A DNA stretch of 64,000 nt, from NCBI GenBank assembly GCA_025201845.1, contig MU603963.1:88953-152952 (forward strand). The letters are read 5' to 3'. This document shows positions 39,103-48,442 of the stretch, in pieces. The notes beneath the pieces are model-generated. The model had not been told where the DNA came from. It saw only the letters and a list, made by a program, of their open reading frames with translations, and did not search any database. Each line of letters starts with the position of its first letter. Positions within the stretch are counted from its first letter, which is position 1. The translations under genes were made by a program, and so were the position numbers. The stretch comes from Martensiomyces pterosporus. Lineage: Eukaryota; Kickxellomycota; Kickxellomycetes; Kickxellales; Kickxellaceae.

Positions 39103-39108
39103 TTTATT
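39103..39108 (-). terminator. Polyadenylation signal for msrA (AATAAA on the minus strand)
   Basis: TTTATT on the plus strand, about 100 bases past the MsrA stop, inside a TTTATT-rich tract shared by the two convergent 3' ends. Confidence 0.45.
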
Positions 39109-39210
39109 TATTATTTATTTTCCTTTTTGTTGGTGGTGAACACTGATTTGCTTATATACTCAAGGAAGAACAATGAAGGAAAGACGGTGGTGGAATACAC
39201 ACGCAGGATT

Positions 39211-39828
39211 TTATCCGTAGCAGCGGATGTTGTCAGAGCAGCCCTTGGCCGCGCACTGGCCGCCGTTCTCCAGGTACTTCTGGTGGTACACCTCAGCCGG
39301 GTAGAATGTGCCCGCACGCAAGATCTCGGTAGTAATCGGGCTATCATGCAGCTTCTGGCGCTCGGCCTTGCTGGCCTCCGCCAGCTTCAGCTGCTCGTCG
39401 CTGTGCACAAAAATGGCCGATCTGTACTGCGTGCCAATATCGCCTCCCTGTCTGCTGCCCTGCGTGGGATCGTGCTTGTTCCAGAACGCAGTCAGCAGAG
39501 TGTCGTAGGAAATAACCTTGGGGTCGAACTCCAGCAGGACTGCCTCTGCGTGTCCTGTGGCTCCCGAGCACACCTCGCGGTAGTCCGTTGCGCCCTCGCG
39601 ACCGCCTGTGTAGCCCACCTGTGTCTGAACGACGCCTTCTTTGCGCTGGAACACGAGCTCAACGCTCCAGAAGCAGCCGGCGGCGAAGGTGGCGAGCTCT
39701 GTGCCTTCCTGGGAAGCTGTGATGGCGGTCGGGATGGTTTTGTCTTTGGAACTCATTGTGGAGGTGAATATGCGGGCGAAGTGACCTAGGCGTTTGGCTG
39801 TAAGCGTGGCAAAGGTGTTTCGAAGCAT
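39211..39828 (-). CDS. MXR1: Peptide methionine-(S)-sulfoxide reductase MsrA
   Basis: A 205-residue enzyme that reduces methionine-S-sulfoxide in proteins, using thioredoxin. The catalytic motif is AAGCFWSVE, followed by [26 protein letters not shown] and [11 protein letters not shown]. The C-terminal resolving cysteines are in [12 protein letters not shown]. The first 24 residues ([20 protein letters not shown]) have no acidic residue and look like a matrix signal. A second in-frame Met (MSSKDKT, 39756) could give a cytosolic form. The frame is open a further 74 codons upstream but without a sensible start. Confidence 0.93.
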   Translation of the reverse strand: MLRNTFATLTAKRLGHFARIFTSTMSSKDKTIPTAITASQEGTELATFAAGCFWSVELVFQRKEGVVQTQVGYTGGREGATDYREVCSGATGHAEAVLLEFDPKVISYDTLLTAFWNKHDPTQGSRQGGDIGTQYRSAIFVHSDEQLKLAEASKAERQKLHDSPITTEILRAGTFYPAEVYHQKYLENGGQCAAKGCSDNIRCYG

Positions 39829-40659
39829 ACAAAAATAAAACAGGAGCAGGAAAAATGAAGTAAGAGGCTGAAGAGTGAGGAGGGGCAGTTGTGTGGGGCT
39901 GGGGCTGAGGCTCTCTTTTATGTGGAGCAGCGCGCGGTGGGCATTAGTAATCTGGACGGATTTAGTACCCGTGCCAGGATGCCACCCGCCTGGCTGTTTT
40001 TTCTCTAAAGGCCTCTGCTCTAGGTTTGCTGCTAACAACAGCCGAGGCAAACAGGGAAATCAAACGGTGATTCGCCCGAGTTGGCGCCATTTTCCCACTC
40101 GCTTGAGCATAATCACAGAAGCGCAGTTCCTAATTAGGAGACACCTCCGCCTTCTACCTGTTGTCGGGATTACCCGCAGTGCCTGAGCAGATGCGTACAC
40201 AAATACTTCGATGATCCTGCTTTCCCTCTCTGGGGTTCTTTAGCTTCGCAAACACCCCCTTCGCTTTTATTCTAATACACTCGCTTCACTATTCGCTTTG
40301 CTCGCTCACTCAACAGAGCCCTTTATGGCAGGCCCCAGCGGAGCTTGGTGCTGGCTATGAGGGCGGTGGGCCTTGGGGCAAACAGACGCGTTTTGCCATC
40401 AGCCATCACGCCTGGCGAGTGGAGTGGGTGCTTCCACTGTGGAACGCCCACGCTGGTCCCTCGGAAAGTCCATGCCTCAAAAGGCTGCTGCTGTCTCTGG
40501 TGCCGAGCCGTGGAAGGGAGCCGCGGCTGCTGTCGGGCGCTATCAGATAAAAGCACCCTGCAGTCCCCAGCTCAAAGAGCCGGTGCCATGTGCTTGTCTG
40601 TTTGCTTGTTTCAGTTCATAGCTGTCCCTCACACACGTTTATTGCTAGTAGTGCAAACA
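39829..40659. other. Divergent region (MsrA / MFS transporter)
   Basis: 831 bases. The MFS frame extends upstream to 40345 but that part lacks membrane segments. No separate gene seen. Confidence 0.4.
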
Positions 40660-42300
40660 ATGAGCCTCCTGCGTGCACCCAGCAAGCAGCGTGCATACTC
40701 GTCCATATCTCCGCCAACAGACGATGTGGCTGGGGCGCAGAGGCACAGCTGGAGCAGGGACAAAGCGGTGGTGCTAGCTAGCATCTTCTGTATCAACTTT
40801 GTGACCTCGCTAAACGCCAGTGCTACTGCAACGATTCTGCCACAAGTGCTGACCGAATTCAGCGCGCTGACCAAGTCGGGGCTCATCGGCATCGTGTCGT
40901 ACCTGCTCATCGCCGGCATGCGCCCTGTGTTTGCAAAGATATCAACTGCACAGGGCCACATGCACGCACTCGTTCTATCCATGATTCTGCATATATCTGG
41001 TCTTGCGCTGTGTGCCATGTCAGGCGGAGTGAAGGGAATCGTTGTTGGCTCCGCGCTGGAGACCCTGGGGCAGGCCGGGTATGGAACCACGGTAGCGATT
41101 GTTATTGCTGATACGCTGCCTCTGCATTTGCGTGGGTCGGTTGCGGCGTATGTGACTGTACCTAATGTGGTGAACTACTATTTGGGAGCGGTTGTCGGGC
41201 AGGCGATGATTCTGCAGTGGCGGTGGGTTTATGGGCTGCTGGGAGTTCTTGCGCTGGTATGCGTGGGCCCCTCAGTATACAGTCTTCGTAGGGTACGCAT
41301 GGTGCCTGGCACACACCCCAGCATCGACAGCGCCAAGGCAGCACCCAAACTGCCAGTGCCACTTGCAAAGAAAGCCTGGGATCTGTGCGTCGAGCTGGAT
41401 GCTCTAGGTCTGGTTTTGCTATGCGGCGGGTTCATGGCTGTTCTGGTTCCTCTGACGCTGCAGCACAACATGGTAGGCGGCTGGCTAAGCACACAGACAC
41501 TCGCCCCACTGGTCCTCGGTGGCCTGTCGCTCGCATACTTCGTCTACCACGAGCAGCATATGGCGGCCAACCCCGTAGTGCCGTTCAGGATATTCAAGGT
41601 GTGCACCTTCACCTGCGCAATATTAGCCAGCACATTGTTCTATTTCACCGCCAACGTAGCCCTGTACTACTTCAGCGCCTTTATCCAGGTGACGCGCGAA
41701 GTCCCGGCACAAACCGCAATGTTTCTCCAGCTCGGCAGCACCGTCTACCAAGTAGGCGTGATGCTTGGCGGATGGGCCATGCAGAAATCCAGGCGGTACC
41801 GGCGGTGGGCATGGGTCGGGTGGGTGCTGTGGACGTTGAGTGTAGTGCTGATGCTGCGCACGCGTGGGTCCCGCACAACCACTAACCTGGAGATCGCTTT
41901 TGTACAGGCTGTCTGGGGTCTGGGCAGCGGGATGGTTGTCGGAAGCGTTGGCGTTGGCGTACAGGCAGCGGTTCTTGACTCGGACTTGGCCATTGCCATC
42001 ACGCTATATGGAATGGCCATGTATTTGGGTGGCGTGCTGGGCGAGGGTGCTGCCACCACGATCTGGGTCAACGTGCTGCCCAAACAGCTGGATGGGCGGC
42101 TGGACCCCGGCGTGGATGCTGATAAGGCAATAAATAGCTTGCAGTACTATTTCTCGCTGCCTCAGTCGCAGCGGATGATAGTGCAGGACGCATATATTGA
42201 AACGCAGAGAGTGCTGACCAAGTGCGGCATAGCGTCGATGCTCGCTGCTGGTGCGGCGATGATTGGGCTGGCTCCATACAGCCTTGGCAGCGGGACATAG
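40660..42300 (+). CDS. Major facilitator superfamily transporter, siderophore/drug-type
   Basis: A 546-residue polytopic transporter with about 12-14 hydrophobic segments. It starts VVLASIFCINFVTSLNASAT after a 35-residue polar N-terminus. LPLHLRGSVAAYVTVPNVVN and the long loop near residue 215 resemble fungal SIT (siderophore-iron) and DHA2-like carriers. The C-terminal half has SKFMFV-free but typical helices such as FTCAILASTLFYFTANVALY. Substrate is unknown; iron-siderophore, drug or metabolite export are all possible. The ATG at 40660 was chosen because the upstream 105 codons carry no transporter sequence. Confidence 0.8.
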   Translation: MSLLRAPSKQRAYSSISPPTDDVAGAQRHSWSRDKAVVLASIFCINFVTSLNASATATILPQVLTEFSALTKSGLIGIVSYLLIAGMRPVFAKISTAQGHMHALVLSMILHISGLALCAMSGGVKGIVVGSALETLGQAGYGTTVAIVIADTLPLHLRGSVAAYVTVPNVVNYYLGAVVGQAMILQWRWVYGLLGVLALVCVGPSVYSLRRVRMVPGTHPSIDSAKAAPKLPVPLAKKAWDLCVELDALGLVLLCGGFMAVLVPLTLQHNMVGGWLSTQTLAPLVLGGLSLAYFVYHEQHMAANPVVPFRIFKVCTFTCAILASTLFYFTANVALYYFSAFIQVTREVPAQTAMFLQLGSTVYQVGVMLGGWAMQKSRRYRRWAWVGWVLWTLSVVLMLRTRGSRTTTNLEIAFVQAVWGLGSGMVVGSVGVGVQAAVLDSDLAIAITLYGMAMYLGGVLGEGAATTIWVNVLPKQLDGRLDPGVDADKAINSLQYYFSLPQSQRMIVQDAYIETQRVLTKCGIASMLAAGAAMIGLAPYSLGSGT

Positions 42301-42968
42301 GACGACGGGTGTCGCACGCTTGGTGAAATGCTCGCTGTGTGGGAATGCCGAGCTGGGGAGGGGTGTTTGTGGGTATTGATATCAGAATTTGAGCATCCGT
42401 AAGGAAGTGGCCAAAAATAAATGGGACAATGCACTTCAATGATTTCCACTTGCCAAGACACTTCCAATCCGTATATCCTATACCGCTCCTGCGATTTTCC
42501 ACCTTAGCGTGTGCAACCTTGCTGCTGAAACAGGGGGCTGAGCGATGTACACCTCTCCACTGTGCCCCTTCCATGGTGTTTTCTGCAGCAGCGCAAAGCG
42601 GAAGGAGGGTGTCGGCTAGCGCCTTCGACATAGCCTCCAATAGGAGCAATTGAGGTGTCATGGCTTTTGCTCCTTTCTCGTTATACCGCCCCTGTATTGC
42701 TGCTGATTTCAGCGCAGCCCATGTTTCTAGAACACAAATGGTTTTTTTATATCCAAGATGCTGAAAGGGATATGCTGGAAGATATGTGTGCGCCAAGCTG
42801 CAACAGCGACCTTTGCTCGCTTTTACTTATCGGCTGGCACAGCTACGCCCTCCCATCCTCTCCTCTCTTGCTGGTCATTGTATCGATAATTCGCTGTCTT
42901 GTATCTTAATTTCTCCACAAAAATCGGTATTTGCATACACATTCGCTCTGTATTTGTAGTTTTAAGGC
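42301..42968. other. Intergenic region upstream of the glycosyltransferase-like array
   Basis: 668 bases. No supported gene. It marks the left edge of the five-copy array. Confidence 0.4.
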
Positions 42969-43721
42969 ATGGTGGCGTTGGTTTTCAACAAGCGGATTAC
43001 AGCCACCGTGGCTGTGGTTGTTGTGGTAGGGACCGCGCTGGTTCTTAACCACATCTACGAGTGGCACACAGCACCACCATACCTGGTTCATGGCACCGGT
43101 CCTTCCCACCGCCGACACAACAGACAAAGGAGCCCTTCGCTGGCTGTCATCATGCCAGTGAACAACAACACAGACCTGCAGTTCTACCGCAACATGTGGG
43201 TGCGCGATTACCTGTACCCCGTGTGCGACTACATGGAGCCTCACTGTAGCATAGTTTGCAACCGCAAGTCGACATGGAAGACGTTGGACAAAAAGACCAT
43301 GTGCTTCACGAATATCATCAAAAAGGAGTTCAAACAGATCGATTTCTTCATCAAGCTGGACGACGACGCGATAGTTGACCGCGACTATATCTTTGAGACC
43401 ATGGAAAAGTACAAGGACTATAGGGAGCCCGTGTACATCAGCGACTTCATCCTCAACCTTGATGGCAGCAACCTGGCTCTCAACGGCAGCTACTACGGGA
43501 ACGGCAAGTTCTACATGTTCAACCGCAGGCTTGTGGATTGCATCGATACTGCCATTAGGTACAGGGGCCAGCGCAACGAGGACGCAGTGTTTGGAGCGAT
43601 GGTGTATAACGGGTGTGGGCCGGGCGTGGTGAAGATCCTTGAGGACGACTCGAGGCTGTGGCATAGAGGGTACACGAGCAAGAACAAAAACATCGACCTT
43701 GCTGCGATTAAAAATCACTAA
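42969..43721 (+). CDS. GT31-like type II membrane glycosyltransferase, array copy 1
   Basis: A 250-residue protein. One N-terminal anchor (about 9-29, RITATVAVVVVVGTALVLNH) suggests a type II Golgi protein. The lumenal part has LAVIMPVNNNTDLQFYRNMW, cysteines in PVCD, PHCSIVCN and MCF, FFIKLDDDA (Asp 131-133), YGNGKFYMFNRRLVDC and RNEDAVFG (203-210). The order, a DxD-type motif then an E-D-x-x-x-G motif, follows GT31 beta-1,3-glycosyltransferases, where DxD binds metal/UDP-sugar. The tail KNKNIDLAAIKNH is shared by the array. Family assignment is by motif order only; substrate unknown. A single exon; first ATG of the frame. Confidence 0.65.
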   Translation: MVALVFNKRITATVAVVVVVGTALVLNHIYEWHTAPPYLVHGTGPSHRRHNRQRSPSLAVIMPVNNNTDLQFYRNMWVRDYLYPVCDYMEPHCSIVCNRKSTWKTLDKKTMCFTNIIKKEFKQIDFFIKLDDDAIVDRDYIFETMEKYKDYREPVYISDFILNLDGSNLALNGSYYGNGKFYMFNRRLVDCIDTAIRYRGQRNEDAVFGAMVYNGCGPGVVKILEDDSRLWHRGYTSKNKNIDLAAIKNH

Positions 43722-44196
43722 GCGCCAGTGCCATATTCACACAGCCGCCTGTGGCCCCGCATTGCAGCTTTAGGTTGCAGATCCTGGCTCCCCTCGAATA
43801 GAAAGCATGGCGTTGTGCGCTTGTGTGGGGATGGGGGGGTTTTTTGAGCTGCTGGCATAGCCTGAGCAATTTGTAGCTCAGGAAAGCATGCCATTCGGCG
43901 CTTGGTCTACGAGAGGGGCTGGCGGCTAGAAACAGGTTCGCTGGCTGTTTTGCTATGCTCTTGTGAGGAGGAGGCGCCGCGTTTGTTTGCTCTTGTTTTC
44001 CGTCTCTTCGCCGATTCGCCTGCCTCTAATATCTACTTTCCTCATACTTTTCCATCCAACTCTGTCGCCTTGCTCTCTGTCGCCGCTATCTACGAGCAAC
44101 AAGACGTCGCCTCTGCCTGCCCCGCAAAACGTCACCCACGGTCTATACGACTCATTATCTATAAGGAACAGGGCGAGCAAAGGGGGCTTAGGGATA
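43722..44196. other. Spacer between array copies 1 and 2
   Basis: 475 bases. Contains the short inverted repeat at 43861-43882. No gene. Confidence 0.4.
43861..43882. repeat. 7-base inverted repeat CCTGAGC / GCTCAGG
   Basis: Perfect 7-bp arms separated by eight bases, 140 bases past copy 1. It could be a transcript 3' hairpin or chance. Confidence 0.35.
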
Positions 44197-44955
44197 ATGG
44201 TAGGCATAGTGTCCTTCAACCGCCGCGGCGCTCTGGTGCTCCTTGTACTGGGCGTCCTGGCTACAACCACCTTATTGCTACACTGGGGTCGCAGCGACGG
44301 CAGGCCGTGGTCGCAGTTCTTCTCGCAACGGCCGCCCAAGCCTGTGTACCGCCACCCGCTGGCAATCATAATGCCTGTGAACGAAAAGACAGACCTGCAG
44401 TTCTACCGCAACATGTGGACACGTGACTTCCTCCACCCGGTGTGCGATTTCGACGGGCCACAATGCAGCATTGCATGCAACCAAACGTCGACATGGGAGA
44501 CGTTGGACAAAAAGACAATCTGCTTCGCCAATGCGCTTCGCCAAAACTACGCGGATACAGAATTCTTCATCAAGCTGGATGACGATGCTCTGGTGGACCA
44601 CGATTACGTCTTTGGGCTGATGGAGAAGTACAGAGGGCACGAGGAGCCTGTGTATATCAGCGACTTCATCCTCAATTTGGACGGCAGCAACCCGGCTCTC
44701 AACGGCAGCCACTACGGGAACGGCAAGTTCTACATGTTCAACCGCAGGCTTGTGGATTGCCTCAACACCTCCATTGAGTATACGGGCCAGCGCAACGAGG
44801 ACGCAGTGTTTGGAGCGATGGTGTATAACGGGTGTGGGCCGGGCGTGATGAAGATCCCTGAGGATGACAGCAAGATCTGGCACAAGAACTATACAAGCAA
44901 GAACAAGCACATTAACCTGGCTGTGCTGATAAACCACGAGAACCAAAAGCCCTAG
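44197..44955 (+). CDS. GT31-like type II membrane glycosyltransferase, array copy 2
   Basis: A 252-residue paralogue. The anchor is at about 11-29 (GALVLLVLGVLATTTLLLHW). The lumenal domain has LAIIMPVNEKTDLQFYRNMW, FFIKLDDDA (Asp 128-130), YISDFILNLDGSN and RNEDAVFGAMVYNGCG (about 199-214). Cysteines align with copy 1. The tail is extended by five residues (ENQKP). Two long nucleotide tracts are identical to copy 1 (see findings). The frame is open 78 codons further upstream, but MVGIVSFNRR places the anchor as in the other copies. The closest relative is copy 1. Confidence 0.65.
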   Translation: MVGIVSFNRRGALVLLVLGVLATTTLLLHWGRSDGRPWSQFFSQRPPKPVYRHPLAIIMPVNEKTDLQFYRNMWTRDFLHPVCDFDGPQCSIACNQTSTWETLDKKTICFANALRQNYADTEFFIKLDDDALVDHDYVFGLMEKYRGHEEPVYISDFILNLDGSNPALNGSHYGNGKFYMFNRRLVDCLNTSIEYTGQRNEDAVFGAMVYNGCGPGVMKIPEDDSKIWHKNYTSKNKHINLAVLINHENQKP

Positions 44956-45689
44956 GAGAGCAGCACACTACGAGGTTTTCCATGCCCTGCATCCTGCTAA
45001 ACACCAAATATACATCATATGCGTTACCGCTCACTTTGATCCAGAATACATGGCCTCCTGCAGGATCTTACAGACTTGTTTATATCCTGGACCCCGCTGC
45101 TGCGCGATATAACACCCTGTGTCTTGTCGTCATCGGCGCCTGGCGGTCCAAGCAAGGCTGGTGTTCTGGCTACTAAAGCGCGCTCCTTTTTGTGCATAGC
45201 ACGGCCAAAAGCATGAGCTTTGATTTCCTGGAAAGCGCTTGATGCGGGAAGCTTCTGCGGACGAAGTCCAAAGGAGTGGTGATCACCAAGCAAGCCATCC
45301 AATTGCGACACCCTCTTCCCCAAAAATAGCGGCGCCTTGACATGATATCCATCTACGCAGCTACGGATTTCAACCGCAATGCTGAAATGTAATACAAAAT
45401 GGCCAAGTGGAGGTGTAGATGTGTGGGGGTGCTGGCAGCCCACATCACTGAAAAGGCAAGGCCGCTTTGCTCCTGCCTTTGACTGAAGTGCCATCTAGTT
45501 GCGTGCTGCAGTGCCGCAACAGTGAAGTGCCAAGCTTCAAGAAAGCAACATTTTGCTGCGGTGGTAGCGGCAGCCGGAAAGCTCGCGTCTCTTCTTTGCA
45601 GCTCTCCTTTTTTGCGCTCTTGCCTTCCGCATGCCCTTTCCTTCTATTTACACGCCCTCCCGCCATCCCTATATTTGCTGTCTTTCGCC
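44956..45689. other. Spacer between array copies 2 and 3
   Basis: 734 bases without a supported gene. Confidence 0.4.
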
Positions 45690-46391
45690 ATGAACATTGC
45701 GAAACTCGCCAACAGGCGCCCGGTTGTGGTAATATCAGCCCTGCTGGGCATCCTTGTCACCACCCTTCTGCTGTCCTCGTGGCTCCACCCGCCATCTCAC
45801 AAGCCCAGCGGCCTAGCAATCATATTCCCCATCAACAACAAAACAGACATGCAGTTCTACCGCAACATGTGGGTGCGCGAGTACCTGCACCCGGTATGTG
45901 ACTTTGATGGGCCGCACTGCCGGATTATCTGCAACCAAGCGTCGACATGGGAAACGCTGGACACCAAAACCATCTGCTTCACCAGCAAAATTAAACACGA
46001 CCTCAAGGACACCGAGTTCTTCATCAAGCTGGACGACGACGCGTTTATTGACCGCGACTACATCCTTGGTCTGATGGAGAAGTACAGGGGACACGAGAAG
46101 CCTTTGTATATCAGCGACTTTATCCTCAACATCGACTATTCGGAGAATGTGCTGAACAATACGTGGTATGGAAACGGCAAATTCTACATGTTCAACAGGA
46201 AGCTGCTTGATTGTATCGATGACCGAATCAAGTATGAGGGGCACAGGAATGAGGACGCCATCTTTGGGTCTATGGTTTATGCGGGGTGTGGCGATGTGGA
46301 GAGGGTGGCGGAGGATGACTCGAAGATCTGGCACAAGGAGTACAGAAACAAGAACAAGCACATCGACTTGGCTGCGCTGAAGAACCACTAG
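45690..46391 (+). CDS. GT31-like type II membrane glycosyltransferase, array copy 3
   Basis: A 233-residue copy, the shortest, with a reduced stem. Anchor about 11-31 (PVVVISALLGILVTTLLLSS). Key motifs: LAIIFPINNKTDMQFYRNMW, FFIKLDDDA (Asp 115-117), YISDFILNIDYSE and RNEDAIFGSMVYAGCG. All shared cysteines are kept. Ends KNKHIDLAALKNH. MNIAKLANRR at 45690 is the first ATG that leaves a normal anchor; the 56 codons upstream look like leader. Confidence 0.65.
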   Translation: MNIAKLANRRPVVVISALLGILVTTLLLSSWLHPPSHKPSGLAIIFPINNKTDMQFYRNMWVREYLHPVCDFDGPHCRIICNQASTWETLDTKTICFTSKIKHDLKDTEFFIKLDDDAFIDRDYILGLMEKYRGHEKPLYISDFILNIDYSENVLNNTWYGNGKFYMFNRKLLDCIDDRIKYEGHRNEDAIFGSMVYAGCGDVERVAEDDSKIWHKEYRNKNKHIDLAALKNH

Positions 46392-46745
46392 CTTTCGGGA
46401 GGAAAGCTCGCCCTTGCAGCATATATTTCTGGAGCCATCTCTTTTTCGTTCACTCGCCATGTGGCACAATGCACCTCTTTATCACGGCCTCTGCTCCAAC
46501 ATTGCTTGCAGCAGCGGCTGCATGACGGCTTTCGCATGGACTTGATGGCTAGAATGCTAAATGCGGATGTGGTTAAAGCACGTACAGTAAACAAACCAAT
46601 GCAAATGGCGCCTTTTCAAGCTGGTGAAAACTAGCGTTCGCCCTCTGGCATGCTAGAGCAGAGACATATAAGCCGCTGCTTGTCAGTGTGGGTGCAGGTG
46701 CTCCATTCAGCTGCACCCATCTTCGATACCAGCCCCTAGACGGAC
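46392..46745. other. Spacer between array copies 3 and 4
   Basis: 354 bases. A TATAAG element at 46667-46672 lies 74 bases before the copy 4 ATG, a tight and plausible core promoter. Confidence 0.45.
46667..46672 (+). promoter_or_regulatory. TATA-like element for array copy 4
   Basis: TATAAG within ACATATAAGCC, 74 bases upstream of the ATG. It suggests that the divergent copy is still transcribed. Confidence 0.35.
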
Positions 46746-47489
46746 ATGCCCTCCTGCTCAGCATTTAATATTATACTGTGTCTTTTCGCAGCCACGCTCT
46801 TGGCGGTGGTGCACATTTCGTCGCAGTACAACTGGCAGCACCGGCAGCAGCCATTCAACACAGCACCAGCAAAGGGAGGGTGCGCTATCTCGTCAATGAC
46901 AGTTGGGCTGGGCGACAAACTAGTGATCCTGATGCCAGTGACCAACACCACTGACATGCAGTTCTACAGCAACATGTGGGTTGGGGATTTCCTCCACCCA
47001 GTGTGCGACTATCCAGAGATGGGGTGCAGGATACTGTGCAACGCCACATCCAGGTCGAGCTCAGTGGATGCTAGGACGAGGTGCTTTGTCAAGGGGCTCA
47101 AGGGGTATAGCGAGCAGTACGAGTTCTTTGTCAAGATGGATGACAGCACGTTCGCCGACAAGGCCTATGTGTTTGAGCTGATGGAGAAGTATGTTGGCGC
47201 AAAACAGCCTCTGTATATCAGTGGCTTGGCTCGCAAATACCCGGCGCTCAATCAAATGCCGCCGGATGGACGCGGCAAGTTTTACATGTTCAATCGCAGG
47301 CTGGTCGAGTGCTTGGATGCAGATGCGGTGGATGGCGGCCAAGGCAGCGAGCGCTCGGTCTTTGAATCAATGGTAGCGGCTGGATGTCGAGATGTGATGA
47401 GAGTGGCGGGGGATGGATCGAGGCTTTGGCGCAAGCGGTACCGCAGAAAGAACAGGCACATCGACTTGGCTGTTCTGGCGAACACCTAG
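46746..47489 (+). CDS. Divergent GT31-like paralogue lacking both acidic motifs, array copy 4
   Basis: A 247-residue copy with the same layout: anchor about 7-25, LVILMPVTNTTDMQFYSNMW, cysteines in PVCD, GCRILCN and RCF, then RGKFYMFNRRLVEC and a RKNRHIDLAVLANT tail. The DDD motif is DDS (132-134) and RNEDAVFG is GSERSVFE (200-207). The region between the two motifs also lacks the DFILNLDG segment. The frame is fully open with no premature stop. I read it as a probable pseudoenzyme under relaxed or altered selection. It could keep a scaffold or chaperone role. Confidence 0.65.
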   Translation: MPSCSAFNIILCLFAATLLAVVHISSQYNWQHRQQPFNTAPAKGGCAISSMTVGLGDKLVILMPVTNTTDMQFYSNMWVGDFLHPVCDYPEMGCRILCNATSRSSSVDARTRCFVKGLKGYSEQYEFFVKMDDSTFADKAYVFELMEKYVGAKQPLYISGLARKYPALNQMPPDGRGKFYMFNRRLVECLDADAVDGGQGSERSVFESMVAAGCRDVMRVAGDGSRLWRKRYRRKNRHIDLAVLANT

Positions 47490-48442
47490 CCTTCCCACAT
47501 AGCGCTTAGGTTCTGCAAGTGAGAGTCTGCAAAAAAAAGCGACTAACAAAGACAATCTGGGCGCACCGCAGCATAGGGCGGAGTTACTTGCTGCACCAGT
47601 TCAAGTGCTGCGTGCGGACATTGGTAGTAGCAGCAGTGGCTCACTAATGAGAACTGGCTTGTTTCAGAAAGGCACAGTCCCTTTAGCCGCTGATGGTGCT
47701 GCCTGCAGAAGGGATGCAGAGTTCTGTGCTCTGCGGTTCTGCGGTTCTGCAGTTCTTTGGAAGCGAGCTGGCCAGGGCTTCTCCATGTGCTGCGCGCCCA
47801 TTGGGCCAGGCAGCCATCGTGCTCTGTCTGCCAAGGAGCAGCCTGGCGGCGCATGTGGAGATCACAGCAGCAGCAAAAGCAGGTTTTGCGTTTTTCCTAC
47901 GTAATTTGAGCGACAATGAAAAAAACGGGTATTTCAGTGCGCTTCATGCGTTTCCGCTGCCGCCCTTTGTAGGGCTCGCTGGCAGCTGCAACTCCTCACA
48001 CCATCTGTCTATCTGTGCTATATTTGGCGAAAGGTCCTCATTAGGCAGAGAATCGGACAAGAATAGATTCCGCCCACTGGTTTGCTGCCCAGCAGCAGGA
48101 GGTTGGGTTGCGCTGGCTTTTCTGCCATTCCACGCATTGCCCGGGAAGCACAAAAAGCCCACCCGCCTCATCCCTCGACTGGCTATTGTTTATGCAGTCC
48201 CATCCCTGCTTTCCTCTCTACTCCCTGCACTTCCCTCGACCTCTCTCTTCCGCACCTTCTCTCTGTCTTGCTCTGCCTCGCCTAGCCTACGTCTATCTTT
48301 TGCATTTCCTCTTTCATCCCCAAGACCAGCGGAAGAAGGACATATCTGTTTTCATTCACTCTCCGTTCTCTTCATAATAAGTGCCTCCCCTCTTTTCGCC
48401 TGCAGACGCTCGGTAGGACAGCACAGACACCAGAAACAAAGC
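47490..48442. other. Spacer between array copies 4 and 5
   Basis: 953 bases, the longest spacer. Copy 5's frame extends through it but without a domain. CT-rich sequence precedes the chosen start. Confidence 0.4.

Noticed and set aside
47693..48442. Upstream extension of array copy 5 by 250 codons
   Set aside because: The extension carries no domain and would bury the membrane anchor mid-protein, unlike the other four copies.
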